From Thermotogaceae bacterium (lineage in GTDB: Bacteria > Thermotogota > Thermotogae > Thermotogales > Thermotogaceae), in contig JALWTT010000006.1 of NCBI GenBank assembly GCA_027077795.1, forward strand, positions 124,001 to 188,000: DNA of 64,000 nt, read 5' to 3'. The translations under genes were made by a program, and so were the position numbers. Below the pieces are notes generated by a model. It did no database searches. It saw nothing but the letters and a program-made list of their open reading frames with translations, and was not told the DNA's origin. This document shows, piece by piece, positions 9,457 through 17,867 of the stretch. Each line of letters opens with the position of its first letter. Within the stretch, counting starts at the first letter, position 1.

Positions 9457-10637
9457 TACTGTTCAGGTTAAACAGGAGAAACAGGTACTCGATCATCGCC
9501 CTCACAGCAGCCCTTGAGAGTAGAGGTGTGAAAGAATATGATGTGGTCCCTTCCTTTGGGGATATTTTTTCCTATAAGCCCTCTTCTACCACCGTTGCGT
9601 ATTCCCTGATGACGTTCGATGTTGAAGAAGCTCTTAAAGAGCTAACGATCTTGAAAGAGCAAGGCTACACCGTTATAGCCGGTGGTCCTCATCCTACTGC
9701 AGATCCGATCGGAATGCTGAACGCAGGCTTTGACTACGTGTTTACGGGTGATGGAGAACAGACGATCGTTGAATATGCAAGTGGAAAAAGGCCAGAGGGA
9801 AGGATATTCGATGGTTTAAGCAACAGGGTGAACCTGGATGACTTTCCACCTTTCAATATCGCAAGGAACATGTACATGCCAATCGAGATATCAAGGGGTT
9901 GTCCTTTCAGATGTGGATATTGTTTCACCCCAATTATAGGTGGAGGCACGATGAGGTACCGATCCGTTGAGGTGATACTGAAATACGCAAAAGTGGGTGT
10001 GAAAAGAGGTAGAAAAATCGCTCGTTTCATTGCATCTAATTCTTTTGGATACATGTCTAAAAATGGTGTCCAGCCCAATCTCGAGAAAATCGAAGAACTT
10101 TTGAACGGTCTGAAGAACTTGGGAATGGAGGAAATATACTTTGGGACATTTCCATCGGATGTCAGACCAGAATCGGTGACTCACGAAGTCCTTAGGTTGA
10201 TAAAGAAATATGTTAAGAACAGGACTCTTATAATAGGAATCCAAACTGGTTCTGAAAAGGTTCTCAAAATTATAAACAGGGGGCACAGCTTAGAAGATGC
10301 GGAGAAAGCGCTTGAGATAGCCTCGCTTGAAGGATTCATTCCACATGTCGATTTTATTTTCGGTTTTCCATTTGAGAGTGATGAAGACGTGGAGGAGACT
10401 TTCAAATTCATCGATAGGATCGTGAAGAAATACAAAGCTAAGATACATGCGCACACCTTTATGCCACTTCCTGGAACTCCTCTCTTTAAATATGGCCCTG
10501 GAAGATTAACCAGGAAGCACCTGAAGGTTCTAGGATCTCTTGCCTCGAAGGGAATACTCGATGGGTACTGGCACAAACAGCAAGAGCTCTCTTTGAAAGC
10601 CGCTCGTTCGATCTTCTGGAAACCTTTTCTTTTGTGA
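9453..10637 (+). CDS. B12-binding-like / radical-SAM domain protein (MJ_1487-like)
   Basis: Radical-SAM enzyme of unknown substrate, 394 residues. The first 120 or so residues form a Rossmann-like fold similar to cobalamin-binding domains (TVIAGGPHPTADP, then YVFTGDGEQTI), but the DxHxxG cobalamin-ligand motif is absent. The cluster motif CxxxCxxC is in RGCPFRCGYC near residue 150. Later segments such as GIQTGSEKVLKIINRGH and HVDFIFGFPFESDEDVEET are typical of the radical-SAM barrel. It most resembles the archaeal/bacterial MJ_1487-type family (TIGR04013, from memory). It is the last gene of the left operon and overlaps rplI by 4 bases. The reaction cannot be assigned. Confidence 0.8.
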   Translation: MILFRLNRRNRYSIIALTAALESRGVKEYDVVPSFGDIFSYKPSSTTVAYSLMTFDVEEALKELTILKEQGYTVIAGGPHPTADPIGMLNAGFDYVFTGDGEQTIVEYASGKRPEGRIFDGLSNRVNLDDFPPFNIARNMYMPIEISRGCPFRCGYCFTPIIGGGTMRYRSVEVILKYAKVGVKRGRKIARFIASNSFGYMSKNGVQPNLEKIEELLNGLKNLGMEEIYFGTFPSDVRPESVTHEVLRLIKKYVKNRTLIIGIQTGSEKVLKIINRGHSLEDAEKALEIASLEGFIPHVDFIFGFPFESDEDVEETFKFIDRIVKKYKAKIHAHTFMPLPGTPLFKYGPGRLTRKHLKVLGSLASKGILDGYWHKQQELSLKAARSIFWKPFLL

Positions 10638-10646
10638 GATAATCGC

Positions 10647-10694
10647 ATGGAGGTGATCCTGATAAAAGGGCTTCCGATAGGTAGTGAAGCTTGA
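10647..10694 (+). other. Possible 15-codon leader ORF in the gap before the DMT transporter
   Basis: ATG at 10647 opens a frame of 15 codons (MEVILIKGLPIGSEA) that ends in TGA. The bases GGAGGTGATC at 10649-10658 are an excellent SD sequence, yet no long gene begins behind them. Either a tiny peptide is made from this ATG or from a codon just after the SD, or this is a decayed gene start. It is followed by a 7-bp hairpin (10698-10718) and then the SD of the transporter gene, an order that would suit a leader peptide with attenuation. No amino acid is over-represented in the peptide, so there is no hint of the signal. Confidence 0.25.
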
Positions 10695-10697
10695 TCA

Positions 10698-10718
10698 GGT
10701 GAGCTGCCGCGGCTCATC
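10698..10718 (+). promoter_or_regulatory. Hairpin just upstream of the SD of the DMT transporter gene
   Basis: GGTGAGC (10698-10704) pairs with GCTCATC (10712-10718) through seven pairs including one G-T wobble, with a 7-base loop TGCCGCG. A second copy of GCTCA at 10719-10723 runs into the SD (AGGAGG, 10723-10728) and could pair with the same TGAGC, which would partly cover the SD. Two competing pairings next to an SD are what a translational switch would need, but the stem is short and this is an inference. Confidence 0.3.
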
Positions 10719-10735
10719 GCTCAGGAGGGATACAT

Positions 10736-11539
10736 CTGAAAGGATATGCTCTTCTAGTTCTGGTGACTGTTATATGGGGGACCACCTTTCCCGTTCAAAA
10801 ACTCATAATCGGTGATGTTTCTCCTCTGCTTTACATATCTGTGAGGTTTGGGATAGCCTCTTTGATAGCCTACTTTATTTGGGGAAAAGGAGACTGGAGA
10901 AGAGGAAGCATTCTGGGTTTCATATTGGCGTTGAGCTATGCATCTCAAACAGTCGGCTTGAAGTTCACAACCGCCGCTAAAAATGGTTTTTTCACATCTC
11001 TCTATGTCGTACTGGTTCCATTGGTTTCTTGGATGATAGAAGGTGTGAAACCCAGATACAACCACATAGCGGGTATGGTACTGGCATTTTTCGGCTCTTA
11101 TATGCTTTCCAACGGTATAAGAGGATTCAACCTTGGGGATTTTCTGTCAGCTTTGTGCGGAGTGGGATTTGCATTTCACGTTGTGCTGATAACAAAGTTT
11201 TCCAAGGAGGTCAGGGAAACGGATCTTTTGACGCCGCAATTCGTAATAACTTTTCTTCTGAACGGTCTGATGACTTTCAGCAGTGGCTGGAACCTGACAG
11301 TGGGAGCCATCGGATCTGCCATCTACACGGCGGTGCTTGCTACCGTTTTCGGGATCTGGGTTCAAGTAAGATACCAGAAGGTAATTGGGAGTAACACATC
11401 TGCCCTTATATTCGCTGGAGAGCCTGTCTTTGCGATGATCTTCTCCTTCTTGATGCTTGGTGAGATGTTCACATTGAAGCAATTCGTAGGTGCATCTCTG
11501 CTTTTGGGGGCTATCATACTAGCGGGAGTGAAAGGATGA
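10736..11539 (+). CDS. DMT superfamily (EamA) transporter, apparent CTG start
   Basis: Drug/metabolite-type exporter of 267 residues with ten hydrophobic segments in two EamA repeats. The signature WGTTFPVQKL is in helix 1, and GLKFTTAAKNGFFTSLYVVLVP is typical of the first repeat. The first ATG/GTG/TTG in frame is GTG at 10763, but starting there would cut helix 1 in half. The upstream frame reads LKGYALLVLVTVIWG, a complete first helix, and begins with CTG at 10736, seven bases after AGGAGG (10723-10728). I therefore place the start at CTG 10736. A sequencing error in an ATG or TTG is the alternative. The stop overlaps murJ by ATGA. The substrate is unknown. Confidence 0.8.
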   Translation: MKGYALLVLVTVIWGTTFPVQKLIIGDVSPLLYISVRFGIASLIAYFIWGKGDWRRGSILGFILALSYASQTVGLKFTTAAKNGFFTSLYVVLVPLVSWMIEGVKPRYNHIAGMVLAFFGSYMLSNGIRGFNLGDFLSALCGVGFAFHVVLITKFSKEVRETDLLTPQFVITFLLNGLMTFSSGWNLTVGAIGSAIYTAVLATVFGIWVQVRYQKVIGSNTSALIFAGEPVFAMIFSFLMLGEMFTLKQFVGASLLLGAIILAGVKG

Positions 11540-12942
11540 GCCTGATAAAAAAGAGCCTGGCGTTTTCCTCTGCAACCTTTGTTTCCCGGATAACGGGACT
11601 TCTGAGGGACATATCCCTGGCGGTCGTTTACGGAGCGGGAAAGGTCCTGGACTCGTACTTCGTGTCGATAATTTTCCCTTTTTTCTTCAGAAAAATCTTC
11701 GGTGAAGGTGCGTTAGCTTCTTCCTTTGTTCCTCACTACAGATCGGTGGAAAACAAGGATGAATTCGTTTCATCCGTTTTGAATGTTCTCGGAATAACCA
11801 CAATGGCAATTGTTTTGTTGATAGAGCTTTACCCTGGAATTGTACCCATGTTGTTTGCCCCCGGATATCCTCAAGAAGTTACGGCTGAGGTGAAAAAACT
11901 GGTGAGAATAAGTGTTTTGCTCGTACCTCTCATGTTCTTCTGGGCAACCTTCTATTCTGTGCTCAACAGCCATAAGAAGTTCTTCTTTCCGGCTCTCACT
12001 CCACTGTTTATGAACATAGGGGTTATAGCGGGTACACTTCTTGGAAAGGGTACACTTTGGAGCGTCACGGGCTTTGTTATAGGGGGAGCCGTTTCAACGG
12101 TTATGCTTGGGCACGAAGCGCTGAAATATTTCGAATACAGGTTCGTGTTCAAAGGATTTGGGGGGTTTCTCCCGGACTTTTTGAAAGCCACTGCATCTGT
12201 CATGACGAATCAGCTTAATCTCCTTGTTGATACACTGGTCGCGTCTTTTCTCGAATTTGGGGCTGTGAGCTCGATACAACTGGCTTCAAGGCTTTACCAG
12301 TTTCCCGTTGGGTTGTTCGTAGTGGCCGTTTCCACCGTCTCTCTGGTTGAGATGACGGAACGAGAAGCCAGAAAAGACGCATCCTCTGCGGCTCTCTTTC
12401 TGTCACTTCCATCGGCGATTGGGTTGTTTGTTCTCTCAGATGGGGTTGTTAATCTCCTGTATTCATTCGGAAACTTTTCCAGTCAAGCTACATTCCTGAC
12501 CTCAAGGGTTTTGAAAATGTACTCCCTTGGCATAGTGTTTTACTCCTTATACCTGGTTTCCTTGAGATACCATCATTCTGCAAAGAGAATGAACATTCCC
12601 TTTGTATCGTCACTTTTGGTGTCAGGTATAAACATAATTTTGGATTTTCCTTTGGGTTTTTCTCTGGGTGCACCTGGTGTGGCGCTGGCAACATCCATAT
12701 CCAGTATGGCTGGTGTGGCATTCTTCGGAATCAGAAAAGAGATAAAACTGGATTGGTGTGAATTCACGAAGGTAAGCATCTCCAGTGCTGTGATGGGTTT
12801 CGTGGCGTGGTTCATTGGAAGATCCGGAGGAAAACTTGAAACGGCACTGGCGATATCAGTGGCTTTGGGGGTGTACTTCACCATGATGAAACTTCTGAAG
12901 TCCAGAGTCCTGGATGAGGTGATCAGTCGTAGAAAACACTGA
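11536..12942 (+). CDS. murJ: Lipid II flippase MurJ
   Basis: MurJ (MviN) moves lipid II across the cytoplasmic membrane for peptidoglycan synthesis. The 468 residues hold about 12-14 transmembrane helices. The N-terminal family motif is present (FVSRITGLLRDI near residue 15), as is RKIFGEGALASSFVPHY near 55, with the conserved FGEGALA block. The size is slightly short of the usual 500-520 residues because the last helices are compact. The ATG overlaps the transporter gene by 4 bases. The 3' end overlaps the 3' end of the opposing Memo gene by 20 bases, so both stops lie in each other's coding sequence and there is no room for a terminator. Confidence 0.92.
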   Translation: MSLIKKSLAFSSATFVSRITGLLRDISLAVVYGAGKVLDSYFVSIIFPFFFRKIFGEGALASSFVPHYRSVENKDEFVSSVLNVLGITTMAIVLLIELYPGIVPMLFAPGYPQEVTAEVKKLVRISVLLVPLMFFWATFYSVLNSHKKFFFPALTPLFMNIGVIAGTLLGKGTLWSVTGFVIGGAVSTVMLGHEALKYFEYRFVFKGFGGFLPDFLKATASVMTNQLNLLVDTLVASFLEFGAVSSIQLASRLYQFPVGLFVVAVSTVSLVEMTEREARKDASSAALFLSLPSAIGLFVLSDGVVNLLYSFGNFSSQATFLTSRVLKMYSLGIVFYSLYLVSLRYHHSAKRMNIPFVSSLLVSGINIILDFPLGFSLGAPGVALATSISSMAGVAFFGIRKEIKLDWCEFTKVSISSAVMGFVAWFIGRSGGKLETALAISVALGVYFTMMKLLKSRVLDEVISRRKH

Positions 12943-13756
12943 GGTATCCGACAACTTGAGTGGTGTCCCCAGATACATCTCCACTTGTCGCGTGTTTTAA
13001 AATCTGAGGCTTTCCGAGGTTGAGTAGTATCAGGACGGCAACTGCTCCATAGCCACACATCGTTATGTTGTTTTCGTATATGTAGATGTAGAGCTTTTCA
13101 AGATCGCTCTCCTCTATGGCCTCGATGATTAGAGAATCTTTTTTAACAGTTGTCCACTGGCTTTCATAATGATTCAGATCGGTTGAAGCTATCACCACGG
13201 TGGAAGGGTTGAATTCCAAGTATTTTGATATGACACGAGAGAGGTCTTCTGAGGACCTGGGTGATTGATCTTTCATGGTTATTGGGACTATTTTGAAGGA
13301 ATTCCCATAAAGGTACTGCAAAAACGGGAGCTGAACTTCAATAGAGTGCTCGAAAGCGTGGGCTGAAAGATCTGCCTGAGCTATGTCGGAATTTTCGGTT
13401 ATAACCTTGACCGCATCTTCGTCCACTTCGATTTCCCCAAGGGGAGTTTCCCAGGTACCAGACGGATACACACTCACAGCGGGGCCATATCCCGTGTGGT
13501 TCGGGCCAATCAGTATAACCGTTGAAGGTTTTCCTTTTTTTGAAAGCTCGTAGTATCCCCAAGCTGCAACTTGTCCACTGTAAACATATCCAGCGTGTGG
13601 GCTGATGAGCCCAACGGGCTTTCTCAACAGCTCATCTTTTGGTTCTGGGAGCTTCCCCGGGCCAATTGGCCCCATGAAGAGATCTTCTATTGTATCGACA
13701 AGCATGTTTTTACCCGATGGGTAGAAAACACCCGCGACAACTGGCTTTCTGTTCAT
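12923..13756 (-). CDS. Memo-family protein (AmmeMemoRadiSam system protein B)
   Basis: A 277-residue member of the Memo/AMMECR-associated family, structurally related to extradiol dioxygenases but of uncertain activity in bacteria. Conserved blocks include PHAGYVYSG, GPNHTGYG, EHSIEVQLPF and STDLNHYE, which hold the histidines expected to bind metal. The frame is open to 13837, but the conserved start is the ATG at 13756 (NRKPVVAGVFYP), which overlaps the secretin stop by ATGA and has GGTGGTCGGA before it. It is the last gene of the long pilus/replication operon. The partner AMMECR1 and radical-SAM genes often linked to it are not next to it here. Confidence 0.85.
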   Translation of the reverse strand: MNRKPVVAGVFYPSGKNMLVDTIEDLFMGPIGPGKLPEPKDELLRKPVGLISPHAGYVYSGQVAAWGYYELSKKGKPSTVILIGPNHTGYGPAVSVYPSGTWETPLGEIEVDEDAVKVITENSDIAQADLSAHAFEHSIEVQLPFLQYLYGNSFKIVPITMKDQSPRSSEDLSRVISKYLEFNPSTVVIASTDLNHYESQWTTVKKDSLIIEAIEESDLEKLYIYIYENNITMCGYGAVAVLILLNLGKPQILKHATSGDVSGDTTQVVGYLSVFYD

Positions 13757-16700
13757 CTCTTTCCGACCACCTTTGCCGTTATGAATATATCCAGATTTCT
13801 GGTTTCCTGAGTGATGGACTCTGTTCTGAACAACCATCCAATTATAGGAAGATCTCCCAAAATTGGCAATTTTTCAACTGTTTTAGCTTCTGTTTCTCTG
13901 GTTAGGCCTCCTATGACGAGGGTTTGGCCATCCTCGAGAACCACCCTCGTTGTTGCAGCTCTTCTGTTTTGAGTGATCACAGGATAGCTCCCTTCGACCT
14001 CTGATATGGACACGTTGACAAGAAGATCAATCTTCCCATCTGAGCGTACGTAGGGGGTTATCTCAAGCCTTACTCCTATGGGATACGTCAGCCTGGTTCC
14101 ATCAGGAGTTATGAAAGTCTTCTCTCCTCCTATCTCTATGACGGCTTTTTCACCGTTCATGGTTGTCACACTAGGGGAAGCGAGAACCTTTGACTTGCTC
14201 TTCTCACTTTTTCCGGTTATCCCGAGGCTGACATCACCTCCCAGGAGCCCTTTCAGGTAGCTTTCGTAATCTGAAGCTGAAAGTATTTTCGTCTTCAGCC
14301 TTATTCCCGAGTTGTTTATCTCAACATCTCCTGATCCGGACGAAATGTTTACTCCTGCAGAGGAACCAGAATTTTCGTTCGCTTGCTCTTCTACTATTCT
14401 CACCTCTATGGAAACCTGGGGGGGGGATTTCTCAAGTATGGAGATGAAGTTCTTCACGATTCCGTAGGCTATTGAGTTTAGATTTCTCACTATCACCACT
14501 CCAGTTGTGTCATCGTAGAATATCTTTCCCCCCATACTCTGAACTAGCTCCTGAAGCTTCCCAAATCCATAAGCTATCTTGGCAACGATGCTCTTTCCCA
14601 TCTTCGTCAGGTAGTATATTCCATCTATCTCCTCCAGGTTGTAACCGAACCTCTCCAAGAGATCTCTCATATCTGAGAGGTTTAAACTCTGAACGTTCAA
14701 CGTTATACGCTCACTGGGAACATCCACAAAAACTATGCTCTTTTTGAAACCTTCCGATAGTTTTTTAATGAGCTGTGACAGTGGGGCGTTTTCCACGTTT
14801 ATGTTAGCTTTTTCACCTTTAAATCTCACATCGAACATCATATTAGAGGACGTTGATTCCGATGTGAACTTTTCCACGGTCTTCTTTACGTAGTACACAT
14901 CTCCTACCTTTTCCAGTTCGTATCCGAAGTTCCTCAAAATATCCGATAGGTCTTCAAGATCGATGTCCGTCAAATTCAGCGTTACGGGGATGTCAGGTGA
15001 GTCCACGAAGACCACGTTTTCGGAGAGCTTGTCCGCGACCCTTGATATTATCTCCGCAAGTGTGGCACCGTTGCTTCTCAGGTTTACTCTTTCGCCTTTC
15101 AGCTCCACCTGGAGCTTTTCAGGTTTCTTTAAAGAGGCGGTTGGTTTTGCCGATGTGCTGGTAATTTCCGTACTGGGTTTCGTCTCTTTCAATTTTGAAA
15201 GGCTATTCTTCTCTCTGAGTTCACGTATGTAGAATATCTTTCCTTCTTCATCTACCTGAGCACCTAATTTTCTCACCACATCCAAGAATTCATCGAAGCT
15301 CACGTTCTCAAGGTACAAGCTGACTGGTGTCGACAGCTTGTCAATGGCAACGACGCTCTTTCCCAGATCCTCCAACACCTCTTTGACTATCTCGCCTAAC
15401 GGTAGGTTGTCAGATTTCACCGTTATTTTTCCATCCTTGACGGACACCGGCCTTGAAACACCACTGAGGATTTCCTTTATCATCTTCATTGCTTTATCAA
15501 CGGATTCTTCCTTCTTTCCAAAGAGCACTATCTTGTCACTTCCAGCGACTCTGAATACTTCCACGTCTTTCACATATTCCTCGATTTTTTTCGCAGTGTT
15601 GAGTTGCTCTTGGGAAACACCGGGTAATTCCATTATCTTCATAACGAGGTTCTCCTCTTCTCCAGTGGATGTGAAGACCTTCTTCAACAGGGCTATCGCC
15701 GAGTCGATTTCGTCTTTGGTCCCTACGAGAACAATCTGCTTCCCGCTAACGGGGACGATCTTCAGATTCTCAAACACCTTTGACAGGACGTTCGCAGCAC
15801 TAGCTGAGTTCGCCACGGAAACTATCCTCATTTCTTCTGCCTTCTGCACGTTGAGCTTTTCGAATTTCTTCAAGAATTCCTTTGCCTCGTCTATTCTCTC
15901 CTTCTTCCCTTTCACAACCAGTCCTATTTTTCCAGGAATTATCTTCAGATCTTCAAACAGCTGCCCCAGGATTTCAGCTACTCCCATGGGATCTGGAACG
16001 GTGATGATCTCCGTGACCTCTTTTTCCTTTGTCTCCACTGAAAATTTCTTTATGGCTTCCTTCGCGTCGTTTATCGTCTGCTCCGGACCAACTAATATCA
16101 GTTCATCACCAACCAAAGCTATTCTCAAATTATCTCCAAATATAACAGACAAGGCTTGAACAACGTCACCTGGATTCGGGACTTTCATGATTTCATACCG
16201 GACCTGTTCTTTCTCGCTCGCCTTTATGTAACCTAGCATTCCGACATTCAGTAAAAGCTTCTTGGCACTTTCTATCACAACTTCTGGCCCATACAGAATG
16301 AGTTTGTTACTTGAAACTTCGATCGCCTTCAAATTGGGGAATATGGATCCTATGACTTTCTTTGCAGCTTGTACGTCTTGGACATCAAGTACTCTGTAGA
16401 CTGGAAGGCGTCCTTTTGCACCTGCACTGGGCAACATCAAGCCAGATTCTGTGAGAGCTTTCTCAGCGCTGGTGATATCAAGCTTTGCCCCATAGATCAT
16501 GATAGATTTACCGGGCAATTTCGTGAAAATCTTGAGTTTGCTTCCAAATATTTCATTCAGCATTGAAGCGGCAGTTTGTTTATCGGAAACGTCCAGAATC
16601 TTGTAAGATTCCTTCTCTTCCTGCTTTTCAGCGAGTGCTTGGAATATCCTCTTGATGTCCTCGGGAGTCCCCGTAGTGACGAGCATTGATTTGTTGGAAA

Positions 16701-17382
16701 GAGACTTGAGAAGCCCTTCTCTTATGTCCTGAAGAATGGCCTCCTCACTATCGGCTCCCCAGAACTTTAGAAGCTTTTGTTTTATCTCTTCAGGATTTCT
16801 CGCTATGTACATGGTGCCGTTTGGTAGGTATGTGTAGCTGAGGTTCATGGAGATTATGAGGGTTCTCAAAGCATCCTCTGGTGGGGAGTTGTTGAGTGTG
16901 AGCGAGGGAATCTTCATCCCGGAAACCCCACTTGAGATCGAGATGTTTATTTTAAGAGACTCGGACAAGTATTTCACTACATCGCCAAACGTCATGTTTT
17001 CGTTGAAAGAATAATCATATCTATTTCTACTTTTCAGAAAGGTCACCGTGATTTCTTTTCCTTTGGAAACGACAACTGGCTTGGAAGGGATGATGGTGTG
17101 GAAGGATACGAAAGAGTCGCTGTTCAACGAATAGACTGCCACAAAATCTAGAGGGCCGGATTGAACTGGTACCATGGAAAAGTTACTCTGGCAGTTCCTC
17201 AGAATCAGAGTGTAAACTGTGCCTGAAAAGCTCGTATCATCTTCGATCTCCACGTTTTTTTCAAGACTCATAACTATTGAAACAGAGGCATCGTTGTTTT
17301 TAACGTTTATTTTCTCCAAGCAACTTGAAAATGCCACTAGGGTTGCTGTAATGAGGAAAATGAAAGAGATTTTTCTCATCAT
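13753..17382 (-). CDS. pilQ: PilQ/GspD-type secretin with many tandem N-domains, lipoprotein signal
   Basis: Outer-membrane secretin channel for a type IV pilus or secretion system, 1209 residues, far longer than the usual 600-750. A lipoprotein signal ends in AFSSC (Cys21). An N0/STN-like module lies near 122-200. Six N1-like (KH-like) modules of about 55-70 residues follow, at about 259-315, 328-382, 396-448, 457-508, 517-570 and 580-640, each with an IL-V-GP/GK strand before a helix. Three more STN-like modules are at about 650-720, 760-835 and 850-928. The secretin domain (935-1205) has VLASPSVTTMNGEKA and VIGGLTRE plus LPILGDLPIIGWLFR. The start overlaps the upstream gene (ATGA). A short proline/serine/threonine-rich linker is near 730-755. 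Confidence 0.92.
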   Translation of the reverse strand: MMRKISFIFLITATLVAFSSCLEKINVKNNDASVSIVMSLEKNVEIEDDTSFSGTVYTLILRNCQSNFSMVPVQSGPLDFVAVYSLNSDSFVSFHTIIPSKPVVVSKGKEITVTFLKSRNRYDYSFNENMTFGDVVKYLSESLKINISISSGVSGMKIPSLTLNNSPPEDALRTLIISMNLSYTYLPNGTMYIARNPEEIKQKLLKFWGADSEEAILQDIREGLLKSLSNKSMLVTTGTPEDIKRIFQALAEKQEEKESYKILDVSDKQTAASMLNEIFGSKLKIFTKLPGKSIMIYGAKLDITSAEKALTESGLMLPSAGAKGRLPVYRVLDVQDVQAAKKVIGSIFPNLKAIEVSSNKLILYGPEVVIESAKKLLLNVGMLGYIKASEKEQVRYEIMKVPNPGDVVQALSVIFGDNLRIALVGDELILVGPEQTINDAKEAIKKFSVETKEKEVTEIITVPDPMGVAEILGQLFEDLKIIPGKIGLVVKGKKERIDEAKEFLKKFEKLNVQKAEEMRIVSVANSASAANVLSKVFENLKIVPVSGKQIVLVGTKDEIDSAIALLKKVFTSTGEEENLVMKIMELPGVSQEQLNTAKKIEEYVKDVEVFRVAGSDKIVLFGKKEESVDKAMKMIKEILSGVSRPVSVKDGKITVKSDNLPLGEIVKEVLEDLGKSVVAIDKLSTPVSLYLENVSFDEFLDVVRKLGAQVDEEGKIFYIRELREKNSLSKLKETKPSTEITSTSAKPTASLKKPEKLQVELKGERVNLRSNGATLAEIISRVADKLSENVVFVDSPDIPVTLNLTDIDLEDLSDILRNFGYELEKVGDVYYVKKTVEKFTSESTSSNMMFDVRFKGEKANINVENAPLSQLIKKLSEGFKKSIVFVDVPSERITLNVQSLNLSDMRDLLERFGYNLEEIDGIYYLTKMGKSIVAKIAYGFGKLQELVQSMGGKIFYDDTTGVVIVRNLNSIAYGIVKNFISILEKSPPQVSIEVRIVEEQANENSGSSAGVNISSGSGDVEINNSGIRLKTKILSASDYESYLKGLLGGDVSLGITGKSEKSKSKVLASPSVTTMNGEKAVIEIGGEKTFITPDGTRLTYPIGVRLEITPYVRSDGKIDLLVNVSISEVEGSYPVITQNRRAATTRVVLEDGQTLVIGGLTRETEAKTVEKLPILGDLPIIGWLFRTESITQETRNLDIFITAKVVGKR

Positions 17383-17867
17383 CTTATTACATACAACCCT
17401 CCTTTCATCACATCGAGTACAATAAGTCCCATGCTTGACACATAGATTATCATATACCTACCGTCGATCAGTTGGTTAACACTTTGAAGGACACTTTTTC
17501 CAGCTATGTTCAGAAAAATCTTCTTGTCCCCACTTTTATCGGTTATATAGCCTCCAAATTTTATGTATCCCACACTCAGATCGCTGGTTAATATGAGCTT
17601 ATTCAGATCTTCTCTTCCACCTTTTATCACATACGGTGACAGCGGATCAGGAGCCGCTATCCCCTTCTTACACACCTTTACATAGCTCTTTATGAAATCA
17701 GGTGTGATATCCTGAACACTTACACTGAACTTCTTCAAATTTACTCTTCTCGTTTCAGCCACCATGTCCCTTCCTCCGGTAGATAACCCGGGCTTAAAGA
17801 AGTAAACAAGGGCCACTCCCCAAAGGGCTATCGCTATCATGAGTAGTACTTTCGCTCTTTTGGTCAC
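17379..17867 (-). CDS. Inner-membrane protein at the PilP position of the pilus operon
   Basis: A 162-residue protein with one N-terminal transmembrane helix (about residues 6-25) and a periplasmic beta-rich remainder that contains LSPYVIKGGREDLNKLIL, VGYIKFGGYITDKSGDKKIFLNI and GKSVLQSVNQLIDGRYMI. PilP proteins link the PilN-PilO pair to the secretin and are read just before pilQ, as here. Unlike classical PilP it has no lipobox, and similarity by eye is limited to architecture, so the assignment rests on position. The start is GTG at 17867 (GTGA overlap with the pilO-like gene), and its stop overlaps the secretin start. AAAGGAGGG near its end probably serves the secretin gene, at an unusually long 14-base spacing. 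Confidence 0.65.
   Translation of the reverse strand: MTKRAKVLLMIAIALWGVALVYFFKPGLSTGGRDMVAETRRVNLKKFSVSVQDITPDFIKSYVKVCKKGIAAPDPLSPYVIKGGREDLNKLILTSDLSVGYIKFGGYITDKSGDKKIFLNIAGKSVLQSVNQLIDGRYMIIYVSSMGLIVLDVMKGGLYVIR

Noticed and set aside
15338-16159. Plus-strand open frame (273 codons) inside the secretin gene
   Set aside because: Serine/phenylalanine-rich shadow of the repeated N1-like modules.
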